A stretch of DNA of 64,000 nucleotides. It comes from Aggregatibacter kilianii (lineage in GTDB: Bacteria > Pseudomonadota > Gammaproteobacteria > Enterobacterales > Pasteurellaceae). Position 1 is the first letter of the stretch, and the number at the start of each line of letters is the position of its first letter. Below, piece by piece: positions 18,836 through 27,102 of the stretch. Below the pieces are notes generated by a model that was not told where the DNA came from, did not search any database, and worked only from the letters and a program-made list of their open reading frames with translations. The stretch is taken from contig NZ_NRCN01000001.1 of NCBI RefSeq assembly GCF_003130255.1, positions 124,001-188,000 on the forward strand, given 5' to 3'. The position numbers and the translations under genes are program-made.

Positions 18836-18926
18836 GTCGGGAGACGCGCGCTATCGGTTAGAATTTTAATATGATAGCGCAAGCGTCCACACTTGTGCTG
18901 AAAATTTAGATTCGTGGAAATAAAAA

Positions 18927-18951
18927 GGCACAAGCGGAAGATGCTTGCGCC
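18927..18951. repeat. Dispersed hairpin repeat, AAGC-stem type
   Basis: GGCACAAGC, a seven-base loop and GCTTGCGCC form a nine-pair stem with one mismatch; the minus strand continues TTTTT. The flanking 18883-18926 (CGTCCACACTTGTGCTG and onward) also resembles 13856-13902. There is no obvious upstream gene for it to terminate, so it is classed as a repeat. Confidence 0.6.
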
Positions 18952-19110
18952 AGCGGGGGGAAGATATTTGTTGAGTACAAGAATAATTCAAAATAAATTT
19001 TAATTGCACAAAAAAACAACAATATATAATCAAGAGCCTAACATATGGTTAGTTATCATAAGATATAAAAGTATTTCATTATTTTTAAGTAATAATATAG
19101 AGGAACCATT

Positions 19111-19383
19111 ATGTCAAAGTATTTTAAATATCAAAAGGAACTTAGAAATTTATCTTCTGATTCAGTAGTAACTAAATTAGGAGCATTAGGTGCAATGACT
19201 TTAAAAGCAGTAGCAAATGTTGGAATTCTTATTATTACTGAAGTGGCTCCAGAGATGGCTAAAAATACTTTAAATAAATATGATAGAAACTTAAACGATG
19301 AGCAAAGAGAAAAACTCCATAAGGTAGTTAATAATGGAGAAACCTTTGAAAAGAAAATAACAAAATATACTAATAAGGAGTAA
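19111..19383 (+). CDS. Small protein of unknown function, 90 residues
   Basis: I do not recognise this gene. AGAGGA precedes the ATG at 19111. The product is mixed: a basic N terminus (MSKYFKYQKELRNL), a weakly hydrophobic stretch at about residues 24-44 (LGALGAMTLKAVANVGILII) that could be a membrane or amphipathic helix, and a charged, lysine-rich C-terminal half. The DNA is clearly more AT-rich than its neighbours and there is no USS in it, which suggests acquisition. A second small gene follows after 2 bp, so the two form a likely unit that ends in a strong terminator. Confidence 0.7.
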   Translation: MSKYFKYQKELRNLSSDSVVTKLGALGAMTLKAVANVGILIITEVAPEMAKNTLNKYDRNLNDEQREKLHKVVNNGETFEKKITKYTNKE

Positions 19384-19385
19384 AT

Positions 19386-19538
19386 ATGTCAGGTTCAATC
19401 CATCTTCCACATACTTGTCCTAAATGTGGTACGGTTGCTCGTACAGCGCAAGAGTTACAAGAAAAATTTGGATATAGAACAACAAGTCCTGGTACTGCAA
19501 CAAATCAAAGTTGGTGCAAAAGTTGTAGAAATCAGTAA
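19386..19538 (+). CDS. Small zinc-ribbon-like protein, 50 residues
   Basis: A strong AAGGAG (19375-19380), which overlaps the end of the previous gene, precedes the ATG at 19386. The product has two CxxC pairs, CPKC near residue 11 and CKSC near residue 44, which can bind one zinc ion, and between them TAQELQEKFGYRTT and QSW. The pattern CPxC - ELxExFGxR - QSWCxxC recalls small zinc-finger proteins seen in plasmids, phages and restriction islands. The function is unknown. It is too short for most automatic gene callers. Confidence 0.72.
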   Translation: MSGSIHLPHTCPKCGTVARTAQELQEKFGYRTTSPGTATNQSWCKSCRNQ

Positions 19539-19544
19539 GTAAAC

Positions 19545-19576
19545 AAAAAGCATTTCTTTAATTAGAAATGCTTTTT
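19545..19576 (+). terminator. Terminator of the two-gene small-protein unit
   Basis: AAAAAGCATTTCT, a six-base loop and its perfect 13-bp complement are followed by TTG and T-rich sequence. It starts seven bases after the zinc-ribbon stop codon. Confidence 0.9.
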
Positions 19577-19593
19577 TGTTTGCCTATTCAATT

Positions 19594-19656
19594 AAAAAGT
19601 GCGGTCAAATTCCCAACCATTTTTCTAAAAAACACTCAAAATTCCGACCGCACTTT
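19594..19656 (-). terminator. Inverted uptake-signal pair downstream of hybG
   Basis: AAAGTGCGGTC (19596-19606) and GACCGCACTTT (19646-19656) are perfect complements separated by 39 bases. They lie nine bases past the hybG stop and may end the hyb transcript; the loop is long for an efficient terminator. Confidence 0.45.
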
Positions 19657-19664
19657 CCTTTAAA

Positions 19665-19940
19665 TCACCCCTGATTCAACCCTAAAAAATCCCCCACTTC
19701 ATGTTCCAACTGGCTCATGGCAAGTAGGGCTTCTTGGGTTTGTTTGGCTTCTTCTTCGTCGATAATGCTCATGGCGAAGCCGACGTGGATGAGAACCCAT
19801 TTACCGAGAAGGGATTGCGGGTCGCTATCGCAAATAAGGGAAATGTTGACTTGGCGTTGTACGCCGCAGACATCCACAGTGGCGAGTTGTAGAGCACTGT
19901 CACCGATTTGAACGATTTGACCGGGAACTCCTAAACACAT
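19665..19940 (-). CDS. hybG: Hydrogenase maturation chaperone HybG (HypC family)
   Basis: Small chaperone of 91 residues that holds the hydrogenase-2 large subunit precursor and delivers the iron-cyanide-CO group with HypD. It begins [10 protein letters not shown]; the N-terminal cysteine after Met is the functional residue of the family. It is last in the hyb operon, 29 bp after hybE, as in E. coli. HypC itself has the same signature; the gene context favours HybG. Confidence 0.9.
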   Translation of the reverse strand: MCLGVPGQIVQIGDSALQLATVDVCGVQRQVNISLICDSDPQSLLGKWVLIHVGFAMSIIDEEEAKQTQEALLAMSQLEHEVGDFLGLNQG

Positions 19941-19969
19941 AATTCTTTCACTCCATTTGAAAATTACGT

Positions 19970-20479
19970 CTATTTTATCATGGCCTTAAACAGGTTTCGG
20001 CGATCTGGATCAAATGTTGGCTGTTTTGTCGGCATGGATAAAACCATGCGCAAACAATCTTGCGTGAGTTGAACGGCTTGTTCGTTGGTAAGATTCGGGT
20101 CAAGGGGTGAGTGTAAAGAACAGCTTAAATATTGCGGGACGTTTTCAACACCACTGACGGTGAAGGTTAGCGCTTTGTAGGGCAGTTGTACGGTGAGTTT
20201 ATCGCCTAATTCACGCGGTTCCCATTGTTGTTGAGGGCCGGGCAGAATGACAACGCTAATCATCCACGGTGCTAATACCGTGCCGATCCATTGTTCTTCA
20301 AATAAAACAAACTTAGGGCAGAAGCATTCAATACCTTTGTGGTAGAACGGCAGATCTTGCATTTCAGGCACAATGTTTTGCATTTCGGTAAGAAAAATAT
20401 CCGTCGGATTTTCTTCAAAACCGTCAATTTGAGTTAAAAGTGCGGTCGAATTTTCAGATGTTTTTTCGTGTCGATACAT
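19970..20479 (-). CDS. hybE: Hydrogenase-2 assembly chaperone HybE
   Basis: Chaperone of 169 residues that, in E. coli, binds the Tat-targeted small subunit HybO and prevents its export before assembly. The middle region [30 protein letters not shown] is characteristic of the HybE/HupJ family. An uptake signal lies in its first codons (around 20436-20445). It is separated from hybD by 123 bp that contain an inverted repeat element, the widest gap inside the operon. Confidence 0.88.
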   Translation of the reverse strand: MYRHEKTSENSTALLTQIDGFEENPTDIFLTEMQNIVPEMQDLPFYHKGIECFCPKFVLFEEQWIGTVLAPWMISVVILPGPQQQWEPRELGDKLTVQLPYKALTFTVSGVENVPQYLSCSLHSPLDPNLTNEQAVQLTQDCLRMVLSMPTKQPTFDPDRRNLFKAMIK

Positions 20480-20538
20480 GGTTTATTTTTCAATATTAAT
20501 AAGATTAAAGCATAGCAGGTGAAATCTTAAAGAAAGTT

Positions 20539-20612
20539 CCCCTCTTTCGTAAAGAGGGGTTAGGGGAGATTTAACTCTTGTCTCTATTAATTACCCTCTT
20601 TTCTAAAGAGGG
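20539..20612. repeat. CCCCTCTTT hairpin repeat between hybD and hybE
   Basis: Two hairpins share one sequence: CCCCTCTTT-CGT-AAAGAGGGG at 20539-20559 and CCCTCTTT-TCT-AAAGAGGG at 20594-20612, with TTAGGGGAGATTT after the first. The right copy supplies the final codons and stop of hybD. This looks like a short dispersed Pasteurellaceae repeat; the family assignment is from memory of similar intergenic sequences. Confidence 0.65.
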
Positions 20613-21082
20613 GAGTCTAGATTCAAACCATATTCAGCAATCACTTGATTCAAGGTTGCAAAAACCTTCGGTAATGCTTTTTGTATTGTTTCCGTCAAAC
20701 CGATTCCGGATTCTAGCGATTCCGGTTGGATGCCGATAAGGCAAAGGTGTTTTGGGAATTCATCCGTTAATTTCATGGCGGAAAGCACATCACAAATGCC
20801 GAGTTGGTGTGGCGAAATTTTGCGGGAGAAAAAGGTTGGCACTTGATCGTCATGCAACACGACAATTTCTCCCGGTTGTTTATTAGCAAGCACGGCATCG
20901 ACAATAATCAAATGCTCGCGATTGGCCATCGCATCCAGTAATTCCATGCCACAAGTACCGCCGTCGATGACATCAAAGTGCGGTTGAATTTCAGGGCGTT
21001 TTTCAAGCTCCTGTACAACACGCACCCCCACGCCTTCATCGCTTAACAAAATATTGCCGACACCAAGAATTAACGGCTTCAT
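20603..21082 (-). CDS. hybD: Hydrogenase-2 maturation endopeptidase HybD
   Basis: Protease that trims the C-terminal tail of the HybC precursor after nickel insertion. The 159-residue protein starts MKPLILGVGNILLSDEGVGV with the family nickel-binding glutamate near residue 16, and has an aspartate in VDAVLA near residue 62 and a histidine in SPHQLGICDVL near 93. It overlaps the hybC stop by one base. Its last four residues (DSPL) are encoded by the repeat at 20594-20612, so the natural C terminus has probably been altered slightly. Confidence 0.92.
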   Translation of the reverse strand: MKPLILGVGNILLSDEGVGVRVVQELEKRPEIQPHFDVIDGGTCGMELLDAMANREHLIIVDAVLANKQPGEIVVLHDDQVPTFFSRKISPHQLGICDVLSAMKLTDEFPKHLCLIGIQPESLESGIGLTETIQKALPKVFATLNQVIAEYGLNLDSPL

Positions 21083-22791
21083 TACAATACCTTCACTTCA
21101 GTCACATCGCCGTTTTCTGTGTTAACAACGTGCACGGCGCAGGACATACAAGGGTCGAAAGAGTGAATAGTTCTAACCACTTCTAACGGCTTAGTCGGAT
21201 CCGCCACCGGTGTACCGATAATGGAAAGCTCGTAAGGCCCCATTTGGTCTTGTTCGTTACGCGGACCTGCGTTCCACGTGGATGGTACAACCGCTTGGTA
21301 GTTTTCAATACGGCCATCTTTAATAACAACCCAGTGAGAAAGCATACCGCGTGGTACTTCACCGAAACCGACACCACGGAATTCACCGCTTGCCGGGATA
21401 TCGGTTTTGATATAAGCGGTAGTGTCGCCTTTGGCGATGTTATCAATGAGCATTTGCCATTGTGTACCTAGAATGTCATTTAGCGCACAGCAATGGACGG
21501 TACGACCGATAATGCGTCCAAGGGTGGAGTGTAATTGGTCGGTAGTTAAGGTATTACCGGTCAATTTTTCATAAATGCCTTTTAATTCGTTGAAATGGGT
21601 AATGGTTGGTTTGTCATTCGCTGCCAAGCCGCAAATTAAATAGGCGAGCGGACCGACTTCTACCACTTTGCCGTAGAAGGTCGGCGCTTTTACCCAAGAA
21701 TATTTGCCGTCATCTTGCCAACCGGTGTATTTCGGACGGGTTAAACCCACCCAAGGTTCGAGCGGTTCGTCGTCTTCATACCAAGCGTGTTTACCGCTTT
21801 CTTTAATGCCTTTTACGACGAACTCGTCTTTTTGGTTGTCAATGGCGCGGAAAGTGGATAAATCGCTGTTTTCAACATAACCGCCTTTCAACACAAATTT
21901 AGAATTATCCGCATCAATTGGATATTCCGGCACGGCTAAGTAGTTACCGGACGTTTTGCCAAGACTGAGCCATTCCGGATAGAAAGCCGCAAATACGGCA
22001 GCATCGATTTTATAAACTTGGTTGATAAAATCGCCTAAGCGATCAATGCAAGCTTTCACGAACATGAGACGTTCATGATTAAGCACGGCTTGGGAATCCA
22101 AATTAATTGGGTTCGCCACGCCACCGATAGCCAAGTTTTGGATGTGCGGTGTTTTACTGCCGAGCAATGCCACGACACGGTTTGCATCACGTTGGCATTC
22201 AAGGGCTTGCAAATAGTGCGCCACAGCAATGAGGTTGACTTCCGGCGACAGTTTCATTGCAGCATGACCGAAATAACCGTTAGCGAAAATACCGAGCTGT
22301 CCGCTATCTACCAATGCCTGAATTTTTTTCTGTACATTGCGGAATTCATTGGCGCTATTTAACGACCATGTGGAAACGCCTTTTAGCATATCTGCTGCTT
22401 TTTCAGGATCTGCTTTCAGAGCGGCGGTGATATCCACCCAGTCCATGGCGGAGAGTTGATAGAAATGTACAATATGGTCGTGAATCGTGTGCGCCGCAAG
22501 AATCATGTTACGAATATATTGTGCGTTCACCGGCACCTTAGCACCGATGGCATCTTCTACAGCACGCACACTGACAATGGCGTGCGTGGTAGTGCATACG
22601 CCACAAATGCGTTGCATAATCATCCACGCATCACGCGGATCCGCGCCTTTCACAATATTTTCCATACCACGCCACATCGTACCGGAGGACCAAGCATTGG
22701 TGACGACGCCGTTTTCAATTTCGCAATCAATACGTAAATGACCCTCAATACGGGTAATCGGGTCAATTGAGATACGTTTTTTTTCTGACAT
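21082..22791 (-). CDS. hybC: Hydrogenase-2 large subunit HybC
   Basis: Catalytic [NiFe] subunit of membrane-bound uptake hydrogenase 2, exposed to the periplasm. The four cysteines that bind the metal pair are visible: C63 and C66 in RICGVC and C548 and C551 in DPCMSCAVH. The 15 residues after H554 form the tail removed by HybD. At 569 residues it matches E. coli HybC. It is exported with HybO, which carries the Tat signal; HybC has no signal of its own. It overlaps the hybB stop by one base. Confidence 0.96.
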   Translation of the reverse strand: MSEKKRISIDPITRIEGHLRIDCEIENGVVTNAWSSGTMWRGMENIVKGADPRDAWMIMQRICGVCTTTHAIVSVRAVEDAIGAKVPVNAQYIRNMILAAHTIHDHIVHFYQLSAMDWVDITAALKADPEKAADMLKGVSTWSLNSANEFRNVQKKIQALVDSGQLGIFANGYFGHAAMKLSPEVNLIAVAHYLQALECQRDANRVVALLGSKTPHIQNLAIGGVANPINLDSQAVLNHERLMFVKACIDRLGDFINQVYKIDAAVFAAFYPEWLSLGKTSGNYLAVPEYPIDADNSKFVLKGGYVENSDLSTFRAIDNQKDEFVVKGIKESGKHAWYEDDEPLEPWVGLTRPKYTGWQDDGKYSWVKAPTFYGKVVEVGPLAYLICGLAANDKPTITHFNELKGIYEKLTGNTLTTDQLHSTLGRIIGRTVHCCALNDILGTQWQMLIDNIAKGDTTAYIKTDIPASGEFRGVGFGEVPRGMLSHWVVIKDGRIENYQAVVPSTWNAGPRNEQDQMGPYELSIIGTPVADPTKPLEVVRTIHSFDPCMSCAVHVVNTENGDVTEVKVL

Positions 22792-24017
22792 TATTCTGCT
22801 CCGCTAAGTTTTTTACTGAATGCCGCTTTTTCGGCAATGATTTTTTCTGATTCTTCTGTGTGCTTTTCTTTAAAGACCGGCAAGACCGGGAACAGACGAA
22901 TGATTAAAATATAGGCACAAACCTCAATGGACACGAAACCGATTGAGATCAACAATTCTTCCGCTGATGGGAAATATTGATAGCCGTTGCCCGGGTTATA
23001 CATGATAAGCGAGTAGTTCATCCGCCATAATGCGGCGCCGAGTAACATGCTAAGTGCCGAAATAAACAACCAACGGGAGTCGGATTTTTTCTCACCGAGG
23101 AAGAGGGTTAACAATGGTAAAACCATTAGCCAAACTTCCATCCAGAACATCCACGCTTCAAATTTGGTTAGTTTGTCAAAACCGAACACCAGTTGTAGTT
23201 TATCGTGATAAATCAATTCGCCGAAACGTACCACAAGGAAACAGAAGATTAAGCCTGCAGTAACTCGTGCCAATTGAGTGAATAAATGACGTTCGTCAGG
23301 TGTTTTTCCTGCAAGACCGGCTTTCACTAAGGAACCTTCAAAGATGACGATAGAGAAGCCCATAATGAAAGCAGTAAGCAAGGAGAGAATCGGTAAGACT
23401 TCATAACTTTGCCATACCGGATGCACTTTATGACCTGCCACAATCATTAAAGAACCCATGGAAGATTGGTGCATCATCGGCAACAAGGCACCCAAGGCAA
23501 TAATGAAAAACATGATTTTATTGAGTTTATTAAACCATTTTTTCAAGCCGAGGAAACCGAGCCATACCGGGGCAAACTCCAAGGTCACCACAATGATATA
23601 CACGGTCATACAAAACGCCGTTTCAAACAGCACGGAATTGGTGTTGAACTGTCCCGGAACGTAGAAATACGGCAAGTGCCAATAACGCCCCATATCAATG
23701 GTGATAGATAAACCGCCGAGGGAATAGCCGAATAAACTGGCAAGCAGGGCAGGACGCACGAGAGCGTGATATTTTCCGTTATTAAAAATATATACTGCCC
23801 AAGCCAGAGCCCAACCACCACAGGCAAATCCTGTGCCGACGAGCAAGTCAAAGGCAATCCATAACCCCCAAGGATAACCGCCGTTAAGAGCGGTGACGGA
23901 ACCAATCCCGAACACCAACCGTTTTACAATCAATAAAATACAAAGTACGGCAAGGGGGGCAAAAAAGAGAATAGCGGCGGAAATTAAACGACCGCCCACC
24001 GGACGTGGATTACTCAT
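22791..24017 (-). CDS. hybB: Hydrogenase-2 integral membrane subunit HybB
   Basis: NrfD/HybB-type membrane protein of 408 residues with about ten membrane helices. It passes electrons between the hydrogenase and the quinone pool and can couple this to proton movement. Recognisable parts include [20 protein letters not shown] near residue 48. The ATG at 24017 gives [13 protein letters not shown] and overlaps the hybA stop by 8 bp; 30 in-frame residues further upstream are rich in lysine and lie in hybA, so they are not part of the protein. Confidence 0.93.
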   Translation of the reverse strand: MSNPRPVGGRLISAAILFFAPLAVLCILLIVKRLVFGIGSVTALNGGYPWGLWIAFDLLVGTGFACGGWALAWAVYIFNNGKYHALVRPALLASLFGYSLGGLSITIDMGRYWHLPYFYVPGQFNTNSVLFETAFCMTVYIIVVTLEFAPVWLGFLGLKKWFNKLNKIMFFIIALGALLPMMHQSSMGSLMIVAGHKVHPVWQSYEVLPILSLLTAFIMGFSIVIFEGSLVKAGLAGKTPDERHLFTQLARVTAGLIFCFLVVRFGELIYHDKLQLVFGFDKLTKFEAWMFWMEVWLMVLPLLTLFLGEKKSDSRWLFISALSMLLGAALWRMNYSLIMYNPGNGYQYFPSAEELLISIGFVSIEVCAYILIIRLFPVLPVFKEKHTEESEKIIAEKAAFSKKLSGAE

Positions 24018-25050
24018 GATCATCATCCTCCGCTTCTTCGATTTCTTTACGAGCCTGACGCATTGCTTCTTTTTGGGCTGCAATACGCTCGGCAATTTTA
24101 TCGCCATGCATATTTTTGTAAGTCATAAAGGTTAAACCTGCAAGCGCCACTAATGGCAATGCCAAACCGCGATAGAGAAAATGTTGTAAATGCGCTGCCC
24201 GGGTTCCCGTGGCAACTTCATCTAGTGGCGGTAAGCCGAGATTTTCAAAAGGTACGCCACTTAAGGCTAACACTTGTGTACCACCGCCTTCCGTTTCGCC
24301 GTAAATGTGATATTGATACGCCGGCACGGTAGCGCGATATTTGTCGGTGCTGTTGACATGTTGGCGCGGATAGTCATATTCCGTACCGCGAATTAAATGT
24401 AAACGACGTTTGGCTTCCGCCAATAACTCTTCACGGGTACCAAAAATAATGGCACCGGTTGGGCAAACATGACAACAGCCCGGCAGTTCGCCTTTGTCGA
24501 TGCGCTCCAAACCTTTTTGATTGCAAAGCTCACATTTGCTGATTTCACCGAACGGGTTGTCGTAATCGTATTTTGGCACGTCAAAAGGACAACCTACCAT
24601 GCAGTAACGACAGCCCGTGCAAATGTCGGGGTCGTATTTCACAATACCGGTTTTCGGGTCTTTGGTGAGCGCCTGAACCGGGCAAACGGCAACACAGTTC
24701 GGGTCAACGCAGTGCATACATTGCTTTTTCACGTAAGCATAGCCGTTGTCTGTTTGGTCTTTATTTTTGCCGTCACCATCCGACCAAACTTGAATGATAT
24801 TGCGGGTGAACGGTGTAAGTTTGTCGTTGTTTGACCAGGTTTGTTCGCCTTTAGGATTCACTGCGGTTTTATTGACTTGCTGACATTCCGCCACACAAGC
24901 TTGGCAACCTACACAAAGGGTAGAGTCGTACAGCATGCCAAGTGCGGTCGGAATTGGCGGTAAATTTTCGCTTGCCTGCGTTTTACTGACAGGCAAACCT
25001 ACCGCAACGCCACCAAGCAAACCTGCTTTTAAAAAATTGCGTCTATCCAT
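24010..25050 (-). CDS. hybA: Hydrogenase-2 iron-sulfur subunit HybA
   Basis: Periplasmic ferredoxin-like subunit that carries electrons between HybO and HybB. Its 346 residues begin with a Tat signal ([14 protein letters not shown]). Four cysteine clusters follow: [42 protein letters not shown] and CELCNQKG with CCHVCPTGA, enough for four [4Fe-4S] centres. A single membrane helix lies near the C terminus ([15 protein letters not shown]), then an acidic tail. The start at 25050 overlaps the end of hybO by 8 bp. Confidence 0.95.
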   Translation of the reverse strand: MDRRNFLKAGLLGGVAVGLPVSKTQASENLPPIPTALGMLYDSTLCVGCQACVAECQQVNKTAVNPKGEQTWSNNDKLTPFTRNIIQVWSDGDGKNKDQTDNGYAYVKKQCMHCVDPNCVAVCPVQALTKDPKTGIVKYDPDICTGCRYCMVGCPFDVPKYDYDNPFGEISKCELCNQKGLERIDKGELPGCCHVCPTGAIIFGTREELLAEAKRRLHLIRGTEYDYPRQHVNSTDKYRATVPAYQYHIYGETEGGGTQVLALSGVPFENLGLPPLDEVATGTRAAHLQHFLYRGLALPLVALAGLTFMTYKNMHGDKIAERIAAQKEAMRQARKEIEEAEDDDHE

Positions 25051-26206
25051 TTGATTTACCTGTTTGTTTTTTCTCTGCTTTTTCTGCAACTTTGACGGCA
25101 GCGCGGGCTTTGTGCTGAATACTAAGTTCCCGCAAGGTGACAACGCTGACGCCGGCCAAAATTGCCGCCGCACCGCCTAATAAACCGATTGCCGTCATGC
25201 TGGCACTTGAACCTTCCGCATTATTGACATCAGGTTTTTCCACCCGAGGGGTTGGATTTTCCACGCTGGATAATTGGAAAATGCCTTTAGTAAAGCCTAC
25301 GCCTTTTTCATTACAGCCATAGCAAGGGTGCCCGATACCCACAGGCCAGTTATTGCCGCCGACATCACAAAATTCTAAGGTAGAGCAGTTGCCGTAAGTT
25401 TCCGGCCCTTTGCAACCGAGATGATATAAACACCAGCCGTGACGATGGCCGTAATCACCGTATTCTTTAGCAAAGCGTCCGGCATCAAAGTGCGGTCGGC
25501 GATAGCAGTTTTCGTGAATTAAGCGATCGTAAGCGAATAACGGACGGTTAAGTTTGTCCATTGCCGGCAGTTTCTTATAAGTCAGAATGTAAGCGACGGT
25601 CGCAAGGAAGTTATGTGGATTTGGTGGACAGCCCGGAATATTAATAACCGGCGTGCCTTTTGGTAATACGTCAGATAAGCTGCTTGCACCGGTTGGGTTG
25701 CCACCGCTGGAAGGTACGCCGCCCCACGCGGCACAAGAACCAATGGCAATAATGGCAGCGGCGCCTTTGGCGGCTTCTTGAATGTGTTCCACAATTGGTT
25801 TGCCTGCCACCATGCAGTAAACGCCGCCGTCTTTCACCGGAATGGAGCCATCTACGACTAAAACATATTTGCCGTAATATTTCTTCATGGCGTTGTGTTT
25901 ATTATCTTCAGCTTGTTCGCCAAAAGCCGCAGAAAGGGTTTCGTGGTATTCCAAGGAAATCATTTCTAAGACTAAATTTTCCACCGTCGGGTGATTGGCA
26001 CGTAGCAGAGATTCCGTACATCCGGTGCATTCTTGTGCACCAATCCATAACACCGGCGGACGAGCGGGCGCAGTTAATGCTTCTGTCATTTCCGCACCGG
26101 CTTTGCTACTTAGCCCCATTGTTGCCGCAAGTGCGGTACATAATTTCATGAAATCCCGGCGGGAAACATCGGCTAAGGCAGAAAATAATCCATCGCTTCT
26201 TTGCAT
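25043..26206 (-). CDS. hybO: Hydrogenase-2 small subunit HybO
   Basis: Electron-transfer small subunit with three iron-sulfur clusters, partner of HybC. The 387-residue precursor has a Tat signal ([18 protein letters not shown], residues about 14-31). Cluster ligands are visible in [11 protein letters not shown], in IGSCAAWGG and PGCPPNP, and in [19 protein letters not shown] and [12 protein letters not shown]-terminal membrane anchor lies at about 336-360. The ribosome site is GGAG upstream of the ATG at 26206. It is the first gene of hybOABCDEG; hybF (hypA-like) is absent from the operon. Confidence 0.95.
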   Translation of the reverse strand: MQRSDGLFSALADVSRRDFMKLCTALAATMGLSSKAGAEMTEALTAPARPPVLWIGAQECTGCTESLLRANHPTVENLVLEMISLEYHETLSAAFGEQAEDNKHNAMKKYYGKYVLVVDGSIPVKDGGVYCMVAGKPIVEHIQEAAKGAAAIIAIGSCAAWGGVPSSGGNPTGASSLSDVLPKGTPVINIPGCPPNPHNFLATVAYILTYKKLPAMDKLNRPLFAYDRLIHENCYRRPHFDAGRFAKEYGDYGHRHGWCLYHLGCKGPETYGNCSTLEFCDVGGNNWPVGIGHPCYGCNEKGVGFTKGIFQLSSVENPTPRVEKPDVNNAEGSSASMTAIGLLGGAAAILAGVSVVTLRELSIQHKARAAVKVAEKAEKKQTGKSNG

Positions 26207-26249
26207 ATCATCACTCCAATTGGCACGTTGTTCGTATGGTTATTGGAAT

Positions 26250-26291
26250 ATGATATGCCTTGATGATGGGAATTTATTTGATCGTCATCAA
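26250..26291 (-). promoter_or_regulatory. FNR-dependent promoter of the hyb operon
   Basis: A perfect FNR palindrome TTGATCGTCATCAA lies at 26278-26291 (centre 26284.5). On the minus strand a -10-like TATCAT at 26250-26255 follows at exactly the distance expected if the box is centred at -41.5 of a start near 26243, about 37 bp before the hybO ATG. This is the class II FNR layout and indicates anaerobic induction. Confidence 0.85.
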
Positions 26292-26506
26292 GAATATCCC
26301 TATTTTTTATCCGAATATAAGATGTAACCTTTTGTTTTTATAGATTAATTGAGAGTTATTCTCATTTGTTAAATTATTATAACTATAAACAGGTATAGAA
26401 CGGCAGATTGGCGTAAACGTATTTATAAGAATAATGAGTGGAAAAGAAAAGCACGCGTCTGGAGATGCGTACTTTTTATGTGATGAATGTTATATTTTAT
26501 CAGTGG
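26292..26506. other. Intergenic region upstream of the hyb promoter
   Basis: Between hybO and the next minus-strand gene, 26207-26506 holds the hyb promoter and a hairpin repeat unit at 26451-26472. The rest is AT-rich with no coding signal that I can see. Confidence 0.4.
26451..26472. repeat. Dispersed hairpin repeat, GCGTC-stem type, single unit
   Basis: GCACGCGTC-TGGA-GATGCGTAC is a near-perfect hairpin and matches one arm of the repeat interrupted by the IS at 17542-18855 (GCACGCGTCGGGAGACGC). It lies 35 bases downstream of the stop of the orphan membrane-protein gene, on its terminator side. Confidence 0.6.
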
Positions 26507-27037
26507 CTATATTTTATATTCGTCTGGTAATCGATGTTTTCTTCCTAGTAGGAGGAGGAAAATCAAAGCGACAGCACCATAGATTAACCATAAAATTCCG
26601 CCTCTTTTATGCTTTTGTTGTGCTTGTTTTGTGACCTGTTCAACATAAGCTTCGGAAACATTACGAAAGCAATGTTTTTCCTCGGCATCTAAACAGCTTT
26701 TGTTTAAGAAAGAATGTCTTTCTACCTGAATGAATTCAATGCTGGATAATTGAAAGTTTCCGGCATGGGAAAAACCGCAATATTCGATATAGCATCGGTC
26801 GCTTATATTTTTAGTTTGAATATATTGATTTAAATTGCCTGAAATTTTTTCTTTTTCTACTGTTACGTTAACATTGTGATAAATTTTAGTTTCTAGATAA
26901 TTTTCTAAAGGGATATCATCTTTTACAATACTGATAAGATCACTGCTGAACATCAATGTGGCCACAACAAAAAATATCACCAACATGCAAGGATGCGGAT
27001 GAATAAACGTGATTAAAAAATTAAAAAGTTTTTTCAT
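26507..27037 (-). CDS. Membrane protein of unknown function, 176 residues
   Basis: I do not recognise this gene. The start at 27037 follows GGAG. The protein has an N-terminal membrane helix (about residues 14-32), a periplasmic-type middle of about 115 residues with six cysteines (for example CYIEYC and CLDAEEKHC), and a second helix near the C terminus (GILWLIYGAVALIFLLLLG) followed by a short basic tail. The even number of cysteines suggests disulfides in the exported domain. It stands alone between trpC and hyb. The DNA is AT-rich compared with the trp genes. Confidence 0.75.
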   Translation of the reverse strand: MKKLFNFLITFIHPHPCMLVIFFVVATLMFSSDLISIVKDDIPLENYLETKIYHNVNVTVEKEKISGNLNQYIQTKNISDRCYIEYCGFSHAGNFQLSSIEFIQVERHSFLNKSCLDAEEKHCFRNVSEAYVEQVTKQAQQKHKRGGILWLIYGAVALIFLLLLGRKHRLPDEYKI

Positions 27038-27102
27038 AAAATCTCCTGATTGAGGATGATATGAATTGAAAAGTGGCTCATGCTTATTAAAGTTTGCCGA
27101 TT

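Larger units (their letters stand above)
17542..18855. repeat. Dispersed palindromic repeat interrupted by an insertion sequence
   Basis: The left arm at 17542-17570 (GATGGCGCGCGTTTCC then TGACACGCGTGCC) and the right arm, at 17591-17606 continued after the IS at 18846-18855, are inverted complements with few mismatches. Before insertion they would have formed a pair of about 26-bp arms around a 20-base spacer. Each arm is itself a small hairpin. Related units lie at 26451-26472, 30000-30026 and 56623-56694. Confidence 0.75.

Noticed and set aside
17542-18951. CRISPR array formed by repeated hairpins
   Set aside because: Units are few, far apart, inverted and unevenly spaced, with no spacers and no cas genes.
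19111-19538. Calling the small-gene pair a toxin-antitoxin system
   Set aside because: No toxin or antitoxin motif is recognisable; reported only as an unexplained cassette.
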